NCBI GenBank assembly: GCA_013329565.1 | Contig: DUJZ01000034.1 | Coordinates: 1 to 12,062, forward strand | DNA length: 12,062 bases | Reading direction: 5' to 3' | Origin: Methanomassiliicoccales archaeon | GTDB taxonomy: Archaea; Thermoplasmatota; Thermoplasmata; Methanomassiliicoccales; UBA472 | Shown here: in pieces, positions 1-5,405 of the stretch | Numbering within the stretch: the first letter of the stretch is position 1 | Layout: every line of letters starts with the position of its first letter | Made by a program: the position numbers and the translations under genes | Notes under the pieces: model-generated | Databases searched by the model: none | What the model saw: the letters and a program-made list of their open reading frames with translations, nothing else | What the model was told of the DNA's origin: nothing

Positions 1-45
1 AAAAGAAAGGGTGATTGAAAAAGGATGGGGTTTTACCTTCGCCCC

Positions 46-507
46 TCAGGTGCATACCACTTCGTCGGATATGCGTTCCAAGGCACCCACATAACCGGGG
101 TTCTGCTCGTTGGGGTCCAGGCTGATGAAGAACTCAGCGTTTCCTAGGCCTCCCCGGGCCCTCTTCAAGGATTCGATGACCGGGCGCAGTCCGTTCCAGG
201 AGTACAGCACATCTACGCCGTTGAGAACCACTATAGGGAACTCGTTCTCCTTCAGGAACTCCTTGATCCTGGACTCGAAGTTCTCCAGGTTCATCGGGGG
301 GATGCAATCATCCTCCGGGCGGGGCGACAGCCAGAACGCGGTCATGTTGCCCTTGACCTGGTCGAACTGCATCTCCAGCTGTCTCGGCGAGTTCTTGGAT
401 ATGTACAGCGCCTTCCTCCCCTTGCGTAGCTCCCTCCTTAGCATCTCGTGGGTACGCAGAGGTACGCGCTCCTTTATCATGACCAGCTTTCCTTCCTTGT
501 CGTTCAT
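46..507 (-). CDS. DUF835 domain protein
   Basis: A 153-residue soluble protein that I assign to the DUF835 family, which is common in Thermoplasmatota, Thermococci and methanogens and has no settled function. The family pattern is visible as LYISKNSPRQL near residues 34-44, a hydrophobic strand PIVVLNGVDVL near 93-103, and AEFFISLDP near 127-135. The order of a first strand, a central strand ending in a polar turn and a late strand ending in LDP resembles a degenerate P-loop/RecA-like core, but I see no Walker A motif. I chose the ATG at 507 because a purine-rich GAGGGG lies a few bases upstream; a TTG at 546 would add 13 residues. It lies about 100 bases downstream of the RNase P RNA gene on the same strand. 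There is no signal peptide or membrane segment. DUF835 domains are often fused to signalling modules, but this one stands alone. Family assignment is fairly secure; function is unknown. Confidence 0.85.
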   Translation of the reverse strand: MNDKEGKLVMIKERVPLRTHEMLRRELRKGRKALYISKNSPRQLEMQFDQVKGNMTAFWLSPRPEDDCIPPMNLENFESRIKEFLKENEFPIVVLNGVDVLYSWNGLRPVIESLKRARGGLGNAEFFISLDPNEQNPGYVGALERISDEVVCT

Positions 508-605
508 TTTTCCCCTCGAGATTACCAGCAGATGTGAGTAGGTCAAGGTGACCTGAGGGAACAGCGTAAAAAATGGAAAAATACCGCTGAAAGAACGGGC
601 CAGGT

Positions 606-905
606 GTCGGGTGAGGGTAGTAGGCCCCCTTCTGTTTCAGGCGACATTCAACTGCGCGCCCTACCCGCCGGTCCTGAGCTGTCATTCCGGCTGTTTGGGC
701 TTGCTCCGGTGGGGGGTCGCCGTTTCACCAGGTCCCCGGGGAACGTCCTCGTCTAGCGATTCATACTACCCCGGGGCTGTGCCGTTTCTGTGCCCTTGCC
801 TTGGCTCTCGCCAAACCACTTTCGCGGTCCACCTTTCTCATGGAGGAGGGACCTTCCTCAGCTGGGCCCGGAGGCCCTACCGTCAGTCGCTCTCCCTCTC
901 CCGAC
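606..905 (-). ncRNA. rnpB: RNase P RNA (archaeal)
   Basis: The catalytic RNA of RNase P, which removes the 5' leader from precursor tRNAs. On the minus strand the conserved blocks appear in the right order: CR-I GAGGAAGGTCC (complement near 850-860), a middle ACAGAAACGGC block, GGTGAAACGGCGACC followed by GGAGCAAGCCCAAAC (complement 693-735, the CR-IV neighbourhood), and near the 3' end ACAGAAGGGGGCC with TACTACC (CR-V, complement about 619-635). The ends close as helix P1: GTCGGGAGAGGG (complement of 894-905) pairs with CCCTCACCCGAC (complement of 606-617) in 12 positions with one A-A mismatch. The resulting length of about 300 nt is typical of archaeal RNase P RNAs. A TATA box sits 26 bases upstream of the predicted 5' end. 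Ends are set by P1 and could move by a few bases. Any protein reading frame placed across this interval is spurious. Confidence 0.93.
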
Positions 906-927
906 GATGTTACCTATGAAAATCCCC

Positions 928-935
928 TATTTAAA
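928..935 (-). promoter_or_regulatory. TATA box of rnpB
   Basis: TTTAAATA on the minus strand, centred about 26 bases upstream of the first base of helix P1. This is the archaeal TBP-binding spacing, so the transcript would begin at or next to the mature 5' end. It also supports the strand and 5' boundary of rnpB. Confidence 0.65.
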
Positions 936-1006
936 CAAGTTGAAACGGCTGTTAACGCAAGCTCATGGTCCAGTTCGCACAAAGGCGGACCAGGCGCTCA
1001 TGCAAA

Positions 1007-1015
1007 GGTTAATAA
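1007..1015 (+). promoter_or_regulatory. TATA box of tRNA-Leu
   Basis: GTTAATAA preceded by a purine-rich GCAAAG that fits a BRE. The centre is about 25 bases upstream of 1037, so initiation would give a leader of roughly 6 nt before the tRNA. Together with the rnpB box it makes 906-1042 a divergent promoter region for two stable RNAs. Confidence 0.55.
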
Positions 1016-1042
1016 CCGCATCCTACATTCCCAAAAAAGCCC

Positions 1043-1129
1043 GCGGGGGTAGCCAAGCTTGGCCAACGGCGCTAGGTTGAGGGCCTAGTCCTTAGTGGTC
1101 CTTGGGTTCAAATCCCAACCCCCGCACCA
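1043..1129 (+). tRNA. tRNA-Leu (anticodon GAG), CCA encoded
   Basis: A complete class II tRNA. The acceptor stem pairs GCGGGGG (1043-1049) with CCCCCGC (1119-1125). The anticodon stem pairs CTAGG (1072-1076) with CCTAG (1084-1088) around the loop TTGAGGG, placing anticodon GAG at 1079-1081, which reads leucine CUC/CUU codons. A variable arm of about 13 nt (1089-1101), longer than in class I tRNAs, is consistent with tRNA-Leu. The T arm pairs TTGGG (1102-1106) with CCCAA (1114-1118) around TTCAAAT. The discriminator is A1126, followed by an encoded CCA at 1127-1129. The 3' end of this gene is duplicated at 3792-3818, marking it as a probable integration target. Confidence 0.97.
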
Positions 1130-1130
1130 T
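1104..1130 (+). repeat. Left copy of tRNA-Leu 3'-end direct repeat (putative attL)
   Basis: Runs from the T stem through the CCA and one base beyond. It matches 3792-3818 at 25 of 27 positions, including an uninterrupted 17-base block TTCAAATCCCAACCCCC. This copy is part of the intact tRNA and is perfectly paired, so it is the functional one. Confidence 0.7.
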
Positions 1131-1533
1131 CAAGCGTATCCAGACCATTTTCTTAATTAACGATTATGGTACTCACGGCATTCCCACGCTGTTTAGTAAG
1201 TAAATCAAACACCTTTCTTATCTCTCCCTGCTACGATGACGAATATTGCTATCGCTGTTACTATGATAACAGTCGCAGCATCTCCCAGTACCATTGACCA
1301 TTACATCCTGTTGCTCATTGGGGCTGTTTGTCTAGTGAACTCAATTGTGCCATAGTGCAATTATTTCCGAATAAAGAAGAACAGAATCCGGGATTCACCT
1401 TGCATTTCATACCCTCGAACAAGAGTAGTTGAAAATTGTCAGGACATATCTCCCTTTACTCTGTTGGGAGCAGATCCGGTTGAACCCGTCACTAACGGCA
1501 TCTCAACATCAAGAAAATGGTGAGGAACGAAGA
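1130..1533. other. Mostly non-coding gap between tRNA-Leu and the metalloprotease gene
   Basis: No intact conventional gene is visible. The minus strand carries the orphan membrane-anchor fragment at 1205-1294 and, just upstream of it, a 31-codon ORF at 1315-1410 starting MKCKVNPGFC with three cysteines, which I cannot assign. T-rich patches on the minus strand near 1510-1533 could help terminate the metalloprotease transcript but are weak. Base composition is closer to the AT-rich right end of the putative element than to the genes outside it. Confidence 0.5.
1205..1294 (-). pseudogene. Orphan C-terminal membrane-anchor fragment
   Basis: A 29-codon frame beginning MVLGDAATVIIV and ending in a hydrophobic run followed by GRDKKGV and a stop. 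This is the shape of a C-terminal membrane anchor with a positive cytoplasmic tail, and it resembles the end of the neighbouring metalloprotease (IVLGVMAVAAIAIVV then MRRKKI), including the VLG lead-in. An in-frame TAA lies four codons upstream of the ATG, so any longer protein is broken here. The simplest reading is the decayed 3' end of a paralogue of the protease gene or of another anchored surface protein. A free-standing 29-residue membrane peptide is the alternative. Confidence 0.35.
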
Positions 1534-3387
1534 TTATATCTTCTTCCTCCGCATAAAAAAGAAGACCGCCACCACGATTGCTATTGCGGCAACAGCCATT
1601 ACCCCAAGGACGATCTCTGTTGATAAAGCAGCATTTGAGTCCTGGATAGTAGGGGAATCGACTTCGATTATGTTCGCCGCCTCCTCTTCCATCTGGGCGA
1701 TCTGGTCCGTCGTCAGCTCGATGTGGTAGTCATCAAAGAAGGCGCTCGCCGCTGAGAGGGGTGTGCCACGGAACTTATAGATAAGATTCTCCCAATCGTT
1801 GAAGTCCCTCAATGTTTCGCCAGGCGGGCTAGGAAAACCTTCACTAGTATAATTATTCACGTTCATTTTAACGGAATAATTGTCTATCCAGCCGTTATAT
1901 TCCCAATCGATTGTCATTCCAGAAGGGTCCGTTAATATGGTGTTGTTAGGTCCTTCCCAGACCGTCGCCTTAGCTTGGCCGATCCCCTTAAATTCATCGA
2001 GGTTGGATTCATCTATATCGATGCATTTTCCGTACGAATAGTCCAACGGTCTGGTCGGCACCCATCGGTCGAATTCAAAGGCGTAGTTCATAATGCTCAG
2101 ATAGTTGGGTTTGAAATTTACGTCAACATCTCCGCCATGATGTAAGCCAAGTGTGTGCCCCAGCTCGTGCATGAAGATGGCTGCTTGATCTTCACGCGTA
2201 CCTACACCATCATATATCGCCCCGAAGGCCAATATGAAATCGTCGCAAACGTAGCCCTCGGCGACTCCAGGGCACTCGGGGTCGATGCCATTAATTGATA
2301 ATTTGTTCGCGAAGAGGCAATAGCGATAGACCATCTTCTTCGCCTGGATCGTGTTGATGTTCAGCCGCTCCTCTTCCGTCCCAAAAAATGTGTTCTTCAG
2401 GGCGTAGTACTCAGCGAAACTGATGGTTTCCGTCCAGGGGGCGCTCTCGTCGAGCAGGACGTGCAGGTTGATCCCCTTCATATTATCGGGATTGGAGACC
2501 AGTGCATTGGCGAAGGCATCCTTCACATCCTCCAAGGCTTCAGTGTCAGGCCTGTTTCCGGCCAGGTAATCCGCCTCTACAAAGATGTCCTTATGCTCCC
2601 AATCGGCACCTAGCGCGGGCAAGTCCAGATCGATCGTACCGTCCCCATCGAAATCGATGCCCTCCTTCTCCCAGGAATCGTAGAGGCTGTCACCGTCGGT
2701 GTCCAGGTTCCAGTAAGAGATCTGCAATGTAATGGACCCCAGGTTGTCAGGGTAGTATGAGTCCCGAAGGCAAAGGAAGAGGAACCTAGCCCCGTTAGGC
2801 ACCTTCACTTCCTTGTCCTTGATCACCAGAAAGTCCTCGGGGATGTCGGTAATCATTCCTCCAAAAAAGGTGGTACGTGTGTAGTGCGGCTCCCCGAAAT
2901 TGATGGCTCCGGGAACCCTGTTCCGGACGGAAATCGATTCGATCGAGGAATCATTGCTGAACAGGCCCACCACTTCCTCGGTGGAGGCGTCACGATAGTC
3001 CGGGGGGTTGTCGTCCCAGAACGCCTCTATGCAGACCGAGCCCGAATATTTCATCTTCAACATCGTATCGGCATATATGCCGTTCATTCTCAAGTCCACA
3101 ATCGCCGGTCCCTCGACGTCGGAACCTCCTTCCGGTCTACCTTCGATGAAGGGGTCGGCGCAATGGAAAGTCCCCCTCACCGGAATATCTATCTCGATCC
3201 TTTCCTCCATCTCCGCAGTCTCTTGATACGATATGGAGGACTGCATCGATATTGCCTCTTGATACGATATAGAGGACTGCATCGATACCGCCTCTTGAGC
3301 TGGTGTCTGGCTCGATGCAAGCAAAGGAATCAGTGATCCCAACAATAAGCATGCGAAGATGACTATCGATATGCTTTTACGTGGCAT
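1534..3387 (-). CDS. Secreted, membrane-anchored metzincin-type zinc metalloprotease
   Basis: A 617-residue predicted surface protease. Residues 1-26 form a signal peptide (MPRK, then a hydrophobic core ending near LLASSQ). Residues 31-54 are two copies of a 12-residue unit. A Ca-binding-like segment with DTDGDSLYD (229-237) and DFDGDGTID (245-253) resembles thrombospondin type 3 or EF-hand-like loops. The catalytic zinc site HELGHTLGLHH (407-417) fits HExxHxxGxxH, with zinc ligands H407, H411 and H417 and catalytic E408. A Met-turn SIMNY with M433 follows 16 residues later, as in metzincins. Residues 592-612 form a C-terminal membrane helix followed by RRKKI, so the catalytic part should face outward. 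The substrate is unknown. It has no co-directional partner and lies alone inside the tRNA-flanked segment; its composition is more AT-rich than the genes to the right. TATA-like elements at 3414-3436 predict a short leader. No key zinc-site residue is missing. Confidence 0.88.
   Translation of the reverse strand: MPRKSISIVIFACLLLGSLIPLLASSQTPAQEAVSMQSSISYQEAISMQSSISYQETAEMEERIEIDIPVRGTFHCADPFIEGRPEGGSDVEGPAIVDLRMNGIYADTMLKMKYSGSVCIEAFWDDNPPDYRDASTEEVVGLFSNDSSIESISVRNRVPGAINFGEPHYTRTTFFGGMITDIPEDFLVIKDKEVKVPNGARFLFLCLRDSYYPDNLGSITLQISYWNLDTDGDSLYDSWEKEGIDFDGDGTIDLDLPALGADWEHKDIFVEADYLAGNRPDTEALEDVKDAFANALVSNPDNMKGINLHVLLDESAPWTETISFAEYYALKNTFFGTEEERLNINTIQAKKMVYRYCLFANKLSINGIDPECPGVAEGYVCDDFILAFGAIYDGVGTREDQAAIFMHELGHTLGLHHGGDVDVNFKPNYLSIMNYAFEFDRWVPTRPLDYSYGKCIDIDESNLDEFKGIGQAKATVWEGPNNTILTDPSGMTIDWEYNGWIDNYSVKMNVNNYTSEGFPSPPGETLRDFNDWENLIYKFRGTPLSAASAFFDDYHIELTTDQIAQMEEEAANIIEVDSPTIQDSNAALSTEIVLGVMAVAAIAIVVAVFFFMRRKKI
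3221..3292 (-). repeat. Two tandem 36-bp units in the protease gene
   Basis: Units 3221-3256 and 3257-3292 match at 33 of 36 positions and encode QEAVSMQSSISY and QEAISMQSSISY directly after the signal peptide; a partial third QE follows. Near-identity at the DNA level suggests a recent in-frame duplication, so the unit number may vary between strains. Confidence 0.85.
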
Positions 3388-3413
3388 AACAAGGCTTTTT
3401 TCACCTCTCGCCT

Positions 3414-3436
3414 TTGATATAACGCCATATTAACCA
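3414..3436 (-). promoter_or_regulatory. Promoter of the metalloprotease gene
   Basis: Two overlapping TATA-like elements on the minus strand, GGTTAATATGG and GTTATATC, centred about 44 and 32 bases upstream of the ATG at 3387. A GAGAGGTGA lies between them and the start but ends about 13 bases before the ATG, too far for a standard ribosome site. A short or nearly absent leader from the nearer TATA box is the better fit. Confidence 0.4.
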
Positions 3437-3567
3437 TGTTGATGGTCTATTATCAATGTTCCGACGCACAAGCTAGAAAGCATCTCTATTTTTTTAAATA
3501 GAAAATAATAAAATCTTACACCTTTTTTTTTGAATATAGGGATAGCAAATACGCCAATAGTATACCA

Positions 3568-3663
3568 ATGGAATGCCCTAAGTGCAAGGATTATAACTGG
3601 AGAGAACTCGCAATTAAGCTAAATCGTTCTCGAAGGGCGCGATCGGATAATAAAGCCCAATAA
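3568..3663 (+). CDS. Possible CxxC mini-protein
   Basis: A 31-codon frame starting MECPKCKDYNWRELAIKL with an arginine/lysine-rich tail. The CPKC knuckle looks like the first half of a zinc ribbon, as at the N-terminus of many archaeal regulators and transposon proteins, but no second cysteine pair follows before the stop. A GAATATAG at 3532-3539 is a possible TATA box about 30 bases upstream. It may be a tiny regulator, the truncated head of a larger gene of the integrated element, or chance. Confidence 0.25.
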   Translation: MECPKCKDYNWRELAIKLNRSRRARSDNKAQ

Positions 3664-3791
3664 TATTCCTAAATTCATATAGAATAATAGGAAATAGTTC
3701 CCAATTTTCAAATCATAAAAGAAGAAAAAATTTAGGGTTTTTACCGAATTCTTTTTGATTGATTTGTAAAAATTAATGTCTGGCTAATGTC

Positions 3792-3818
3792 GGATTCAAA
3801 TCCCAACCCCCACACCAT
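3792..3818 (+). repeat. Right copy of tRNA-Leu 3'-end direct repeat (putative attR)
   Basis: Matches 1104-1130 at 25 of 27 positions. The mismatches are G1106 to A3794 in the T stem and G1124 to A3812 in the acceptor stem. No acceptor 5' strand, D arm or anticodon arm precedes it: bases 3720-3790 are AT-rich and show no GTGGGGG partner. It is therefore only a tRNA tail. A run of eight T (3827-3834) follows, which would suit the original terminator of the uninterrupted tRNA gene. Confidence 0.7.
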
Positions 3819-3918
3819 TCCCTTGATTTTTTTTCAATTCTTTCATCGTAAAGACCATGGTCCGGCACCAACACCCGTCCAAGCACGCTATTCTCTTGCC
3901 CATTTGCACGAAGGCCAT
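3796..3918 (-). CDS. Doubtful small cysteine-containing ORF
   Basis: Forty codons starting MAFVQMGKRIACLDGCWC, with a GAGAGGTG about 11 bases upstream of the ATG. The CLDGCWC cluster echoes the other small cysteine-rich proteins here. However, the frame runs into the tRNA-tail repeat and ends within it, so its last residues are an accident of the repeat. It could be a gene truncated by the integration event, but chance is equally likely. Confidence 0.15.
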   Translation of the reverse strand: MAFVQMGKRIACLDGCWCRTMVFTMKELKKNQGNGVGVGI

Positions 3919-3973
3919 GTAGGTCGACACACCTCTCAGAACATGACCTCTTCTTTGGCCGAGGGCGGACCGT

Positions 3974-4204
3974 TCAAACGTTGTACATGCAATAGTACTG
4001 CTTGTCCTTGCCCAGGGCAGAGGCCACAGGGCATTCTGGACACAGGCATCCTCGTTCAACCCTTATGCAGTCGGTAGGCGATTTACCAGCTAGGCAGAAG
4101 ATAGACTGCCATCTCATCTTGGCGCAAATGGTGAACGAGGGACATTTCGGGCATACACATTCCGAACCGTACTTGGTCATCAGATCAGACGAGCTATCCA
4201 CCAT
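3974..4204 (-). CDS. DUF2769 cysteine-rich protein
   Basis: A 76-residue protein with ten cysteines (16, 18, 21, 27, 37, 46, 53, 55, 58, 72). It matches the DUF2769 pattern as I know it from methanogens: CVCPKCPSF-x2-C, a central FC-x2-GKS with a later C, then GCLCPECPV and a terminal YYC. Two near-identical CxCPxCP halves suggest an internal duplication that would bind zinc or an iron-sulfur cluster; this is inference. The ATG at 4204 is favoured because a TATA element lies 30 bases upstream, giving an almost leaderless transcript; an ATG at 4180 would also keep every cysteine. There is no membrane segment. It precedes another small cysteine protein on the same strand and a cysteine-containing regulator, and may share metal or redox biology with them. 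Confidence 0.85.
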   Translation of the reverse strand: MVDSSSDLMTKYGSECVCPKCPSFTICAKMRWQSIFCLAGKSPTDCIRVERGCLCPECPVASALGKDKQYYCMYNV

Positions 4205-4229
4205 GCTCAGGGCAATCGCCTTATTGAGG

Positions 4230-4237
4230 ATATTAAC
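4230..4237 (-). promoter_or_regulatory. TATA box of the DUF2769 gene
   Basis: GTTAATAT on the minus strand, centred about 30 bases upstream of the ATG at 4204. The predicted start of transcription is within a few bases of the start codon, which supports that start over the internal ATG. Confidence 0.4.
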
Positions 4238-4321
4238 ATGACTTACCCTTCGATGATCGCAAACCCCAACCTACCTTAAAATGACAAGCTTGGGATGCGA
4301 CCGCGGGGGTATGGACACGAT

Positions 4322-4341
4322 AAAAAGAATAAAAAAAGAAA
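4322..4341 (-). terminator. T-rich terminator after the CxCx3Cx3C gene
   Basis: On the minus strand the transcript from 4371-4562 would run into successive T tracts (complements of A runs at 4322-4326, 4331-4337 and 4339-4341) about 30-50 bases past its stop. Archaeal RNA polymerase terminates at such U-rich stretches without a hairpin. Confidence 0.5.
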
Positions 4342-4370
4342 GAATTTTAGTAAAGCCTTCCGACCCCTGA

Positions 4371-4562
4371 TCAAGGCGCCTGGAGGCGTTGCCCGGCCAA
4401 CATCAGGGCCTCGTTCAGCTCCTTGGCCAATTGGCAGGTCTGATTGCACTTCGAAGGGCAGGTGCAGTAAAGTGGCACTTTCTCCTGCATCCACATCCCG
4501 AGTGTACCAAGGGCGATCAACTGTTCCTTGCTGGCGTTCTGTACAAAATCCTTGAACTCCAT
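4371..4562 (-). CDS. Small CxCx3Cx3C protein
   Basis: A 63-residue protein that I cannot assign to a family. The N-terminal half (MEFKDFVQNASKEQLIAL onward) looks helical. It is followed by YCTCPSKCNQTCQ with cysteines at 33, 35, 39 and 43, then a second amphipathic helix. Four closely spaced cysteines between helices suggest a zinc or iron-sulfur site. I chose the ATG at 4562 because GGTGA lies five bases upstream; an upstream in-frame ATG at 4583 would include that site in the coding region. The gene is divergent from the winged-helix regulator at 4633, with only 70 bases between their starts, so regulation by that protein is plausible. T-rich DNA follows the stop. Confidence 0.75.
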   Translation of the reverse strand: MEFKDFVQNASKEQLIALGTLGMWMQEKVPLYCTCPSKCNQTCQLAKELNEALMLAGQRLQAP

Positions 4563-4597
4563 TTTTTCACCTTGTCCCAGCATTCAAAGGATAATAC

Positions 4598-4618
4598 ATT
4601 AATATTATGAATTAATAT
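4598..4618. promoter_or_regulatory. Divergent AT-rich promoter with inverted repeat (possible operator)
   Basis: The short gap between the two divergent genes contains two ATTAATAT copies (4598-4605 and 4611-4618) and, overlapping them, an inverted repeat ATATTA-x5-TAATAT (4602-4618 with arms at 4602-4607 and 4613-4618). The left copy is placed as a TATA box for the regulator, with initiation near 4628 and the ATG at 4633. The right side could serve the minus-strand gene. ArsR-family repressors bind AT-rich dyads that overlap promoters, so this is a candidate autoregulatory site. The sequence is so AT-rich that chance symmetry is possible. Confidence 0.35.
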
Positions 4619-4632
4619 ATCACTTGACTAAA

Positions 4633-5382
4633 ATGAGCAGCGATGCCGATTTGGCTAGGTCCATCGAAGAGCTCAAAGCGGAGATCAATGGGCTGGAGAG
4701 GTCGATACTGGGGGTGAGGTACGAGGATTTCAAGAAGGTCGTCCTCACTCAGATACAATATATCATCACCGGATATTACAACGAATACCTGGCGTCCAAC
4801 CTTGAACGGATAGATTGCGTCTCCACCTGCCCCTATCGCAAGGATTGCCGCAAGGGGCTGAACGACATATTCCAGGGCATATCCGCCAGCTTTTTGAGGG
4901 ACGACTTCGAGACGCCCTTGCAAGAACTGGATCGGGCCGAGACGATCATTTCCGGGCTGCACTCCCCCTGCCAGAGCAAGGACTGCCATGAGCTGCAGTC
5001 GGGCATGGTGCGGGACGTGAGGGCCCTGGTCATCTTCGTCCAAAAGCTGTTCGAAAGGGTAGGAGGGCAGGCAAAAAGCCCTGATGAGCAAAAACGCTCC
5101 TCCGTCGACCCGACCTCGACCTCCCGCATGATCGCACCCCTGTCCCATCCGGCCCGCCTGCAGATCCTGCAGGCACTCAGTCTCCGGGACCGCGCCTTCA
5201 CCGACCTCAGCAAGGAGCTGGAGCTACGCACGGGGCATCTCCAGTTTCACATGCGCCCGCTTCTGGACGAAGGATACGTGAGCAAGCAGAAGAACCGGGG
5301 CGAATATTCGATAACTGCCCGGGGAAGGACGGCCCTGGACCTGGCAGACATGTTCTCTTCCAGACTGACCATGGATGGATAA
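4633..5382 (+). CDS. ArsR-like winged-helix regulator with N-terminal cysteine domain
   Basis: A 249-residue, two-part predicted transcription factor. Residues 164-249 form a winged helix of the ArsR/HTH_20 type: SRMIAPLSHPARLQILQAL is the signature first helix, LSKELELRTGHLQFHMRPL the helix-turn-helix, and a YVSKQKNRGEYSIT wing is followed by LTARGR-like TARGRTAL. Residues 1-150 are mostly helical and carry two cysteine groups: C62-x3-C66-P-x4-C72 and C113-x4-C118. This arrangement suggests a metal or iron-sulfur sensing site rather than the usual ArsR metal boxes. A variable, charged linker (about 147-163) joins the halves. I chose the ATG at 4633 over a TTG at 4624 because of TATA spacing. 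It is divergent from a small cysteine protein and likely regulates that gene and itself. DNA-binding role: fairly confident. Sensing: inferred. Confidence 0.85.
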   Translation: MSSDADLARSIEELKAEINGLERSILGVRYEDFKKVVLTQIQYIITGYYNEYLASNLERIDCVSTCPYRKDCRKGLNDIFQGISASFLRDDFETPLQELDRAETIISGLHSPCQSKDCHELQSGMVRDVRALVIFVQKLFERVGGQAKSPDEQKRSSVDPTSTSRMIAPLSHPARLQILQALSLRDRAFTDLSKELELRTGHLQFHMRPLLDEGYVSKQKNRGEYSITARGRTALDLADMFSSRLTMDG

Positions 5383-5405
5383 GACCGGACGATCGCTCGA
5401 TCGGT

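Larger units (their letters stand above)
3388..3791. other. AT-rich intergenic stretch upstream of the protease gene
   Basis: Contains the protease promoter (about 3414-3436), long T and A tracts (for example 3489-3496 and 3523-3531) and the possible mini-ORF at 3568-3663. Bases 3661-3780 contain only 26 G/C of 120. No integrase, RNA gene or clear inverted terminal repeat was found. Confidence 0.5.
1104..3818. mobile_element. Putative decayed element integrated at tRNA-Leu
   Basis: About 2.7 kb bracketed by a complete tRNA-Leu at the left and an isolated copy of that tRNA's 3' end at the right. This is the layout left by tyrosine-recombinase integration into a tRNA gene. The interior contains one large gene (a metalloprotease), a broken membrane-anchor fragment, a possible CxxC mini-ORF and AT-rich DNA: 26 G/C in the 120 bases 3661-3780, far below the GC-rich neighbours. 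No integrase, replication gene or phage structural gene is visible, so if this is an element it is a remnant or depends on enzymes supplied elsewhere. A decayed second tRNA-Leu gene could also have left the right-hand copy. The repeat is directly seen; the element is inferred. Confidence 0.42.

Noticed and set aside
611..1080. Overlapping plus-strand open frames across 611-1080
   Set aside because: They cross the RNase P RNA gene and run into the tRNA-Leu gene, so they are not protein genes.
3340..3360. Lipoprotein box in the protease signal peptide
   Set aside because: The only cysteine (C13) is inside the hydrophobic core and is not preceded by a lipobox; a C-terminal helix already provides the anchor.
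3720..3818. A second complete tRNA-Leu gene
   Set aside because: Only the T-loop to CCA portion is present. There is no acceptor 5' strand, D arm or anticodon arm upstream, and the T and acceptor stems carry mismatches.
3796..4059. 87-codon minus-strand frame read at full length
   Set aside because: Overlaps the DUF2769 gene in another frame and ends in the tRNA-tail repeat. Only the shorter sub-frame from 3918 has a ribosome-site-like sequence, and that is kept as doubtful.
4612..5148. 178-codon minus-strand open frame
   Set aside because: Antisense to the winged-helix regulator, which has clear motifs and a well-placed promoter.
5383..5405. CGATCG-containing palindromic sequence between the convergent genes as a terminator
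   Set aside because: The two hexamers are separated by two bases, too tight for a stable hairpin, and no T tract follows on either strand.
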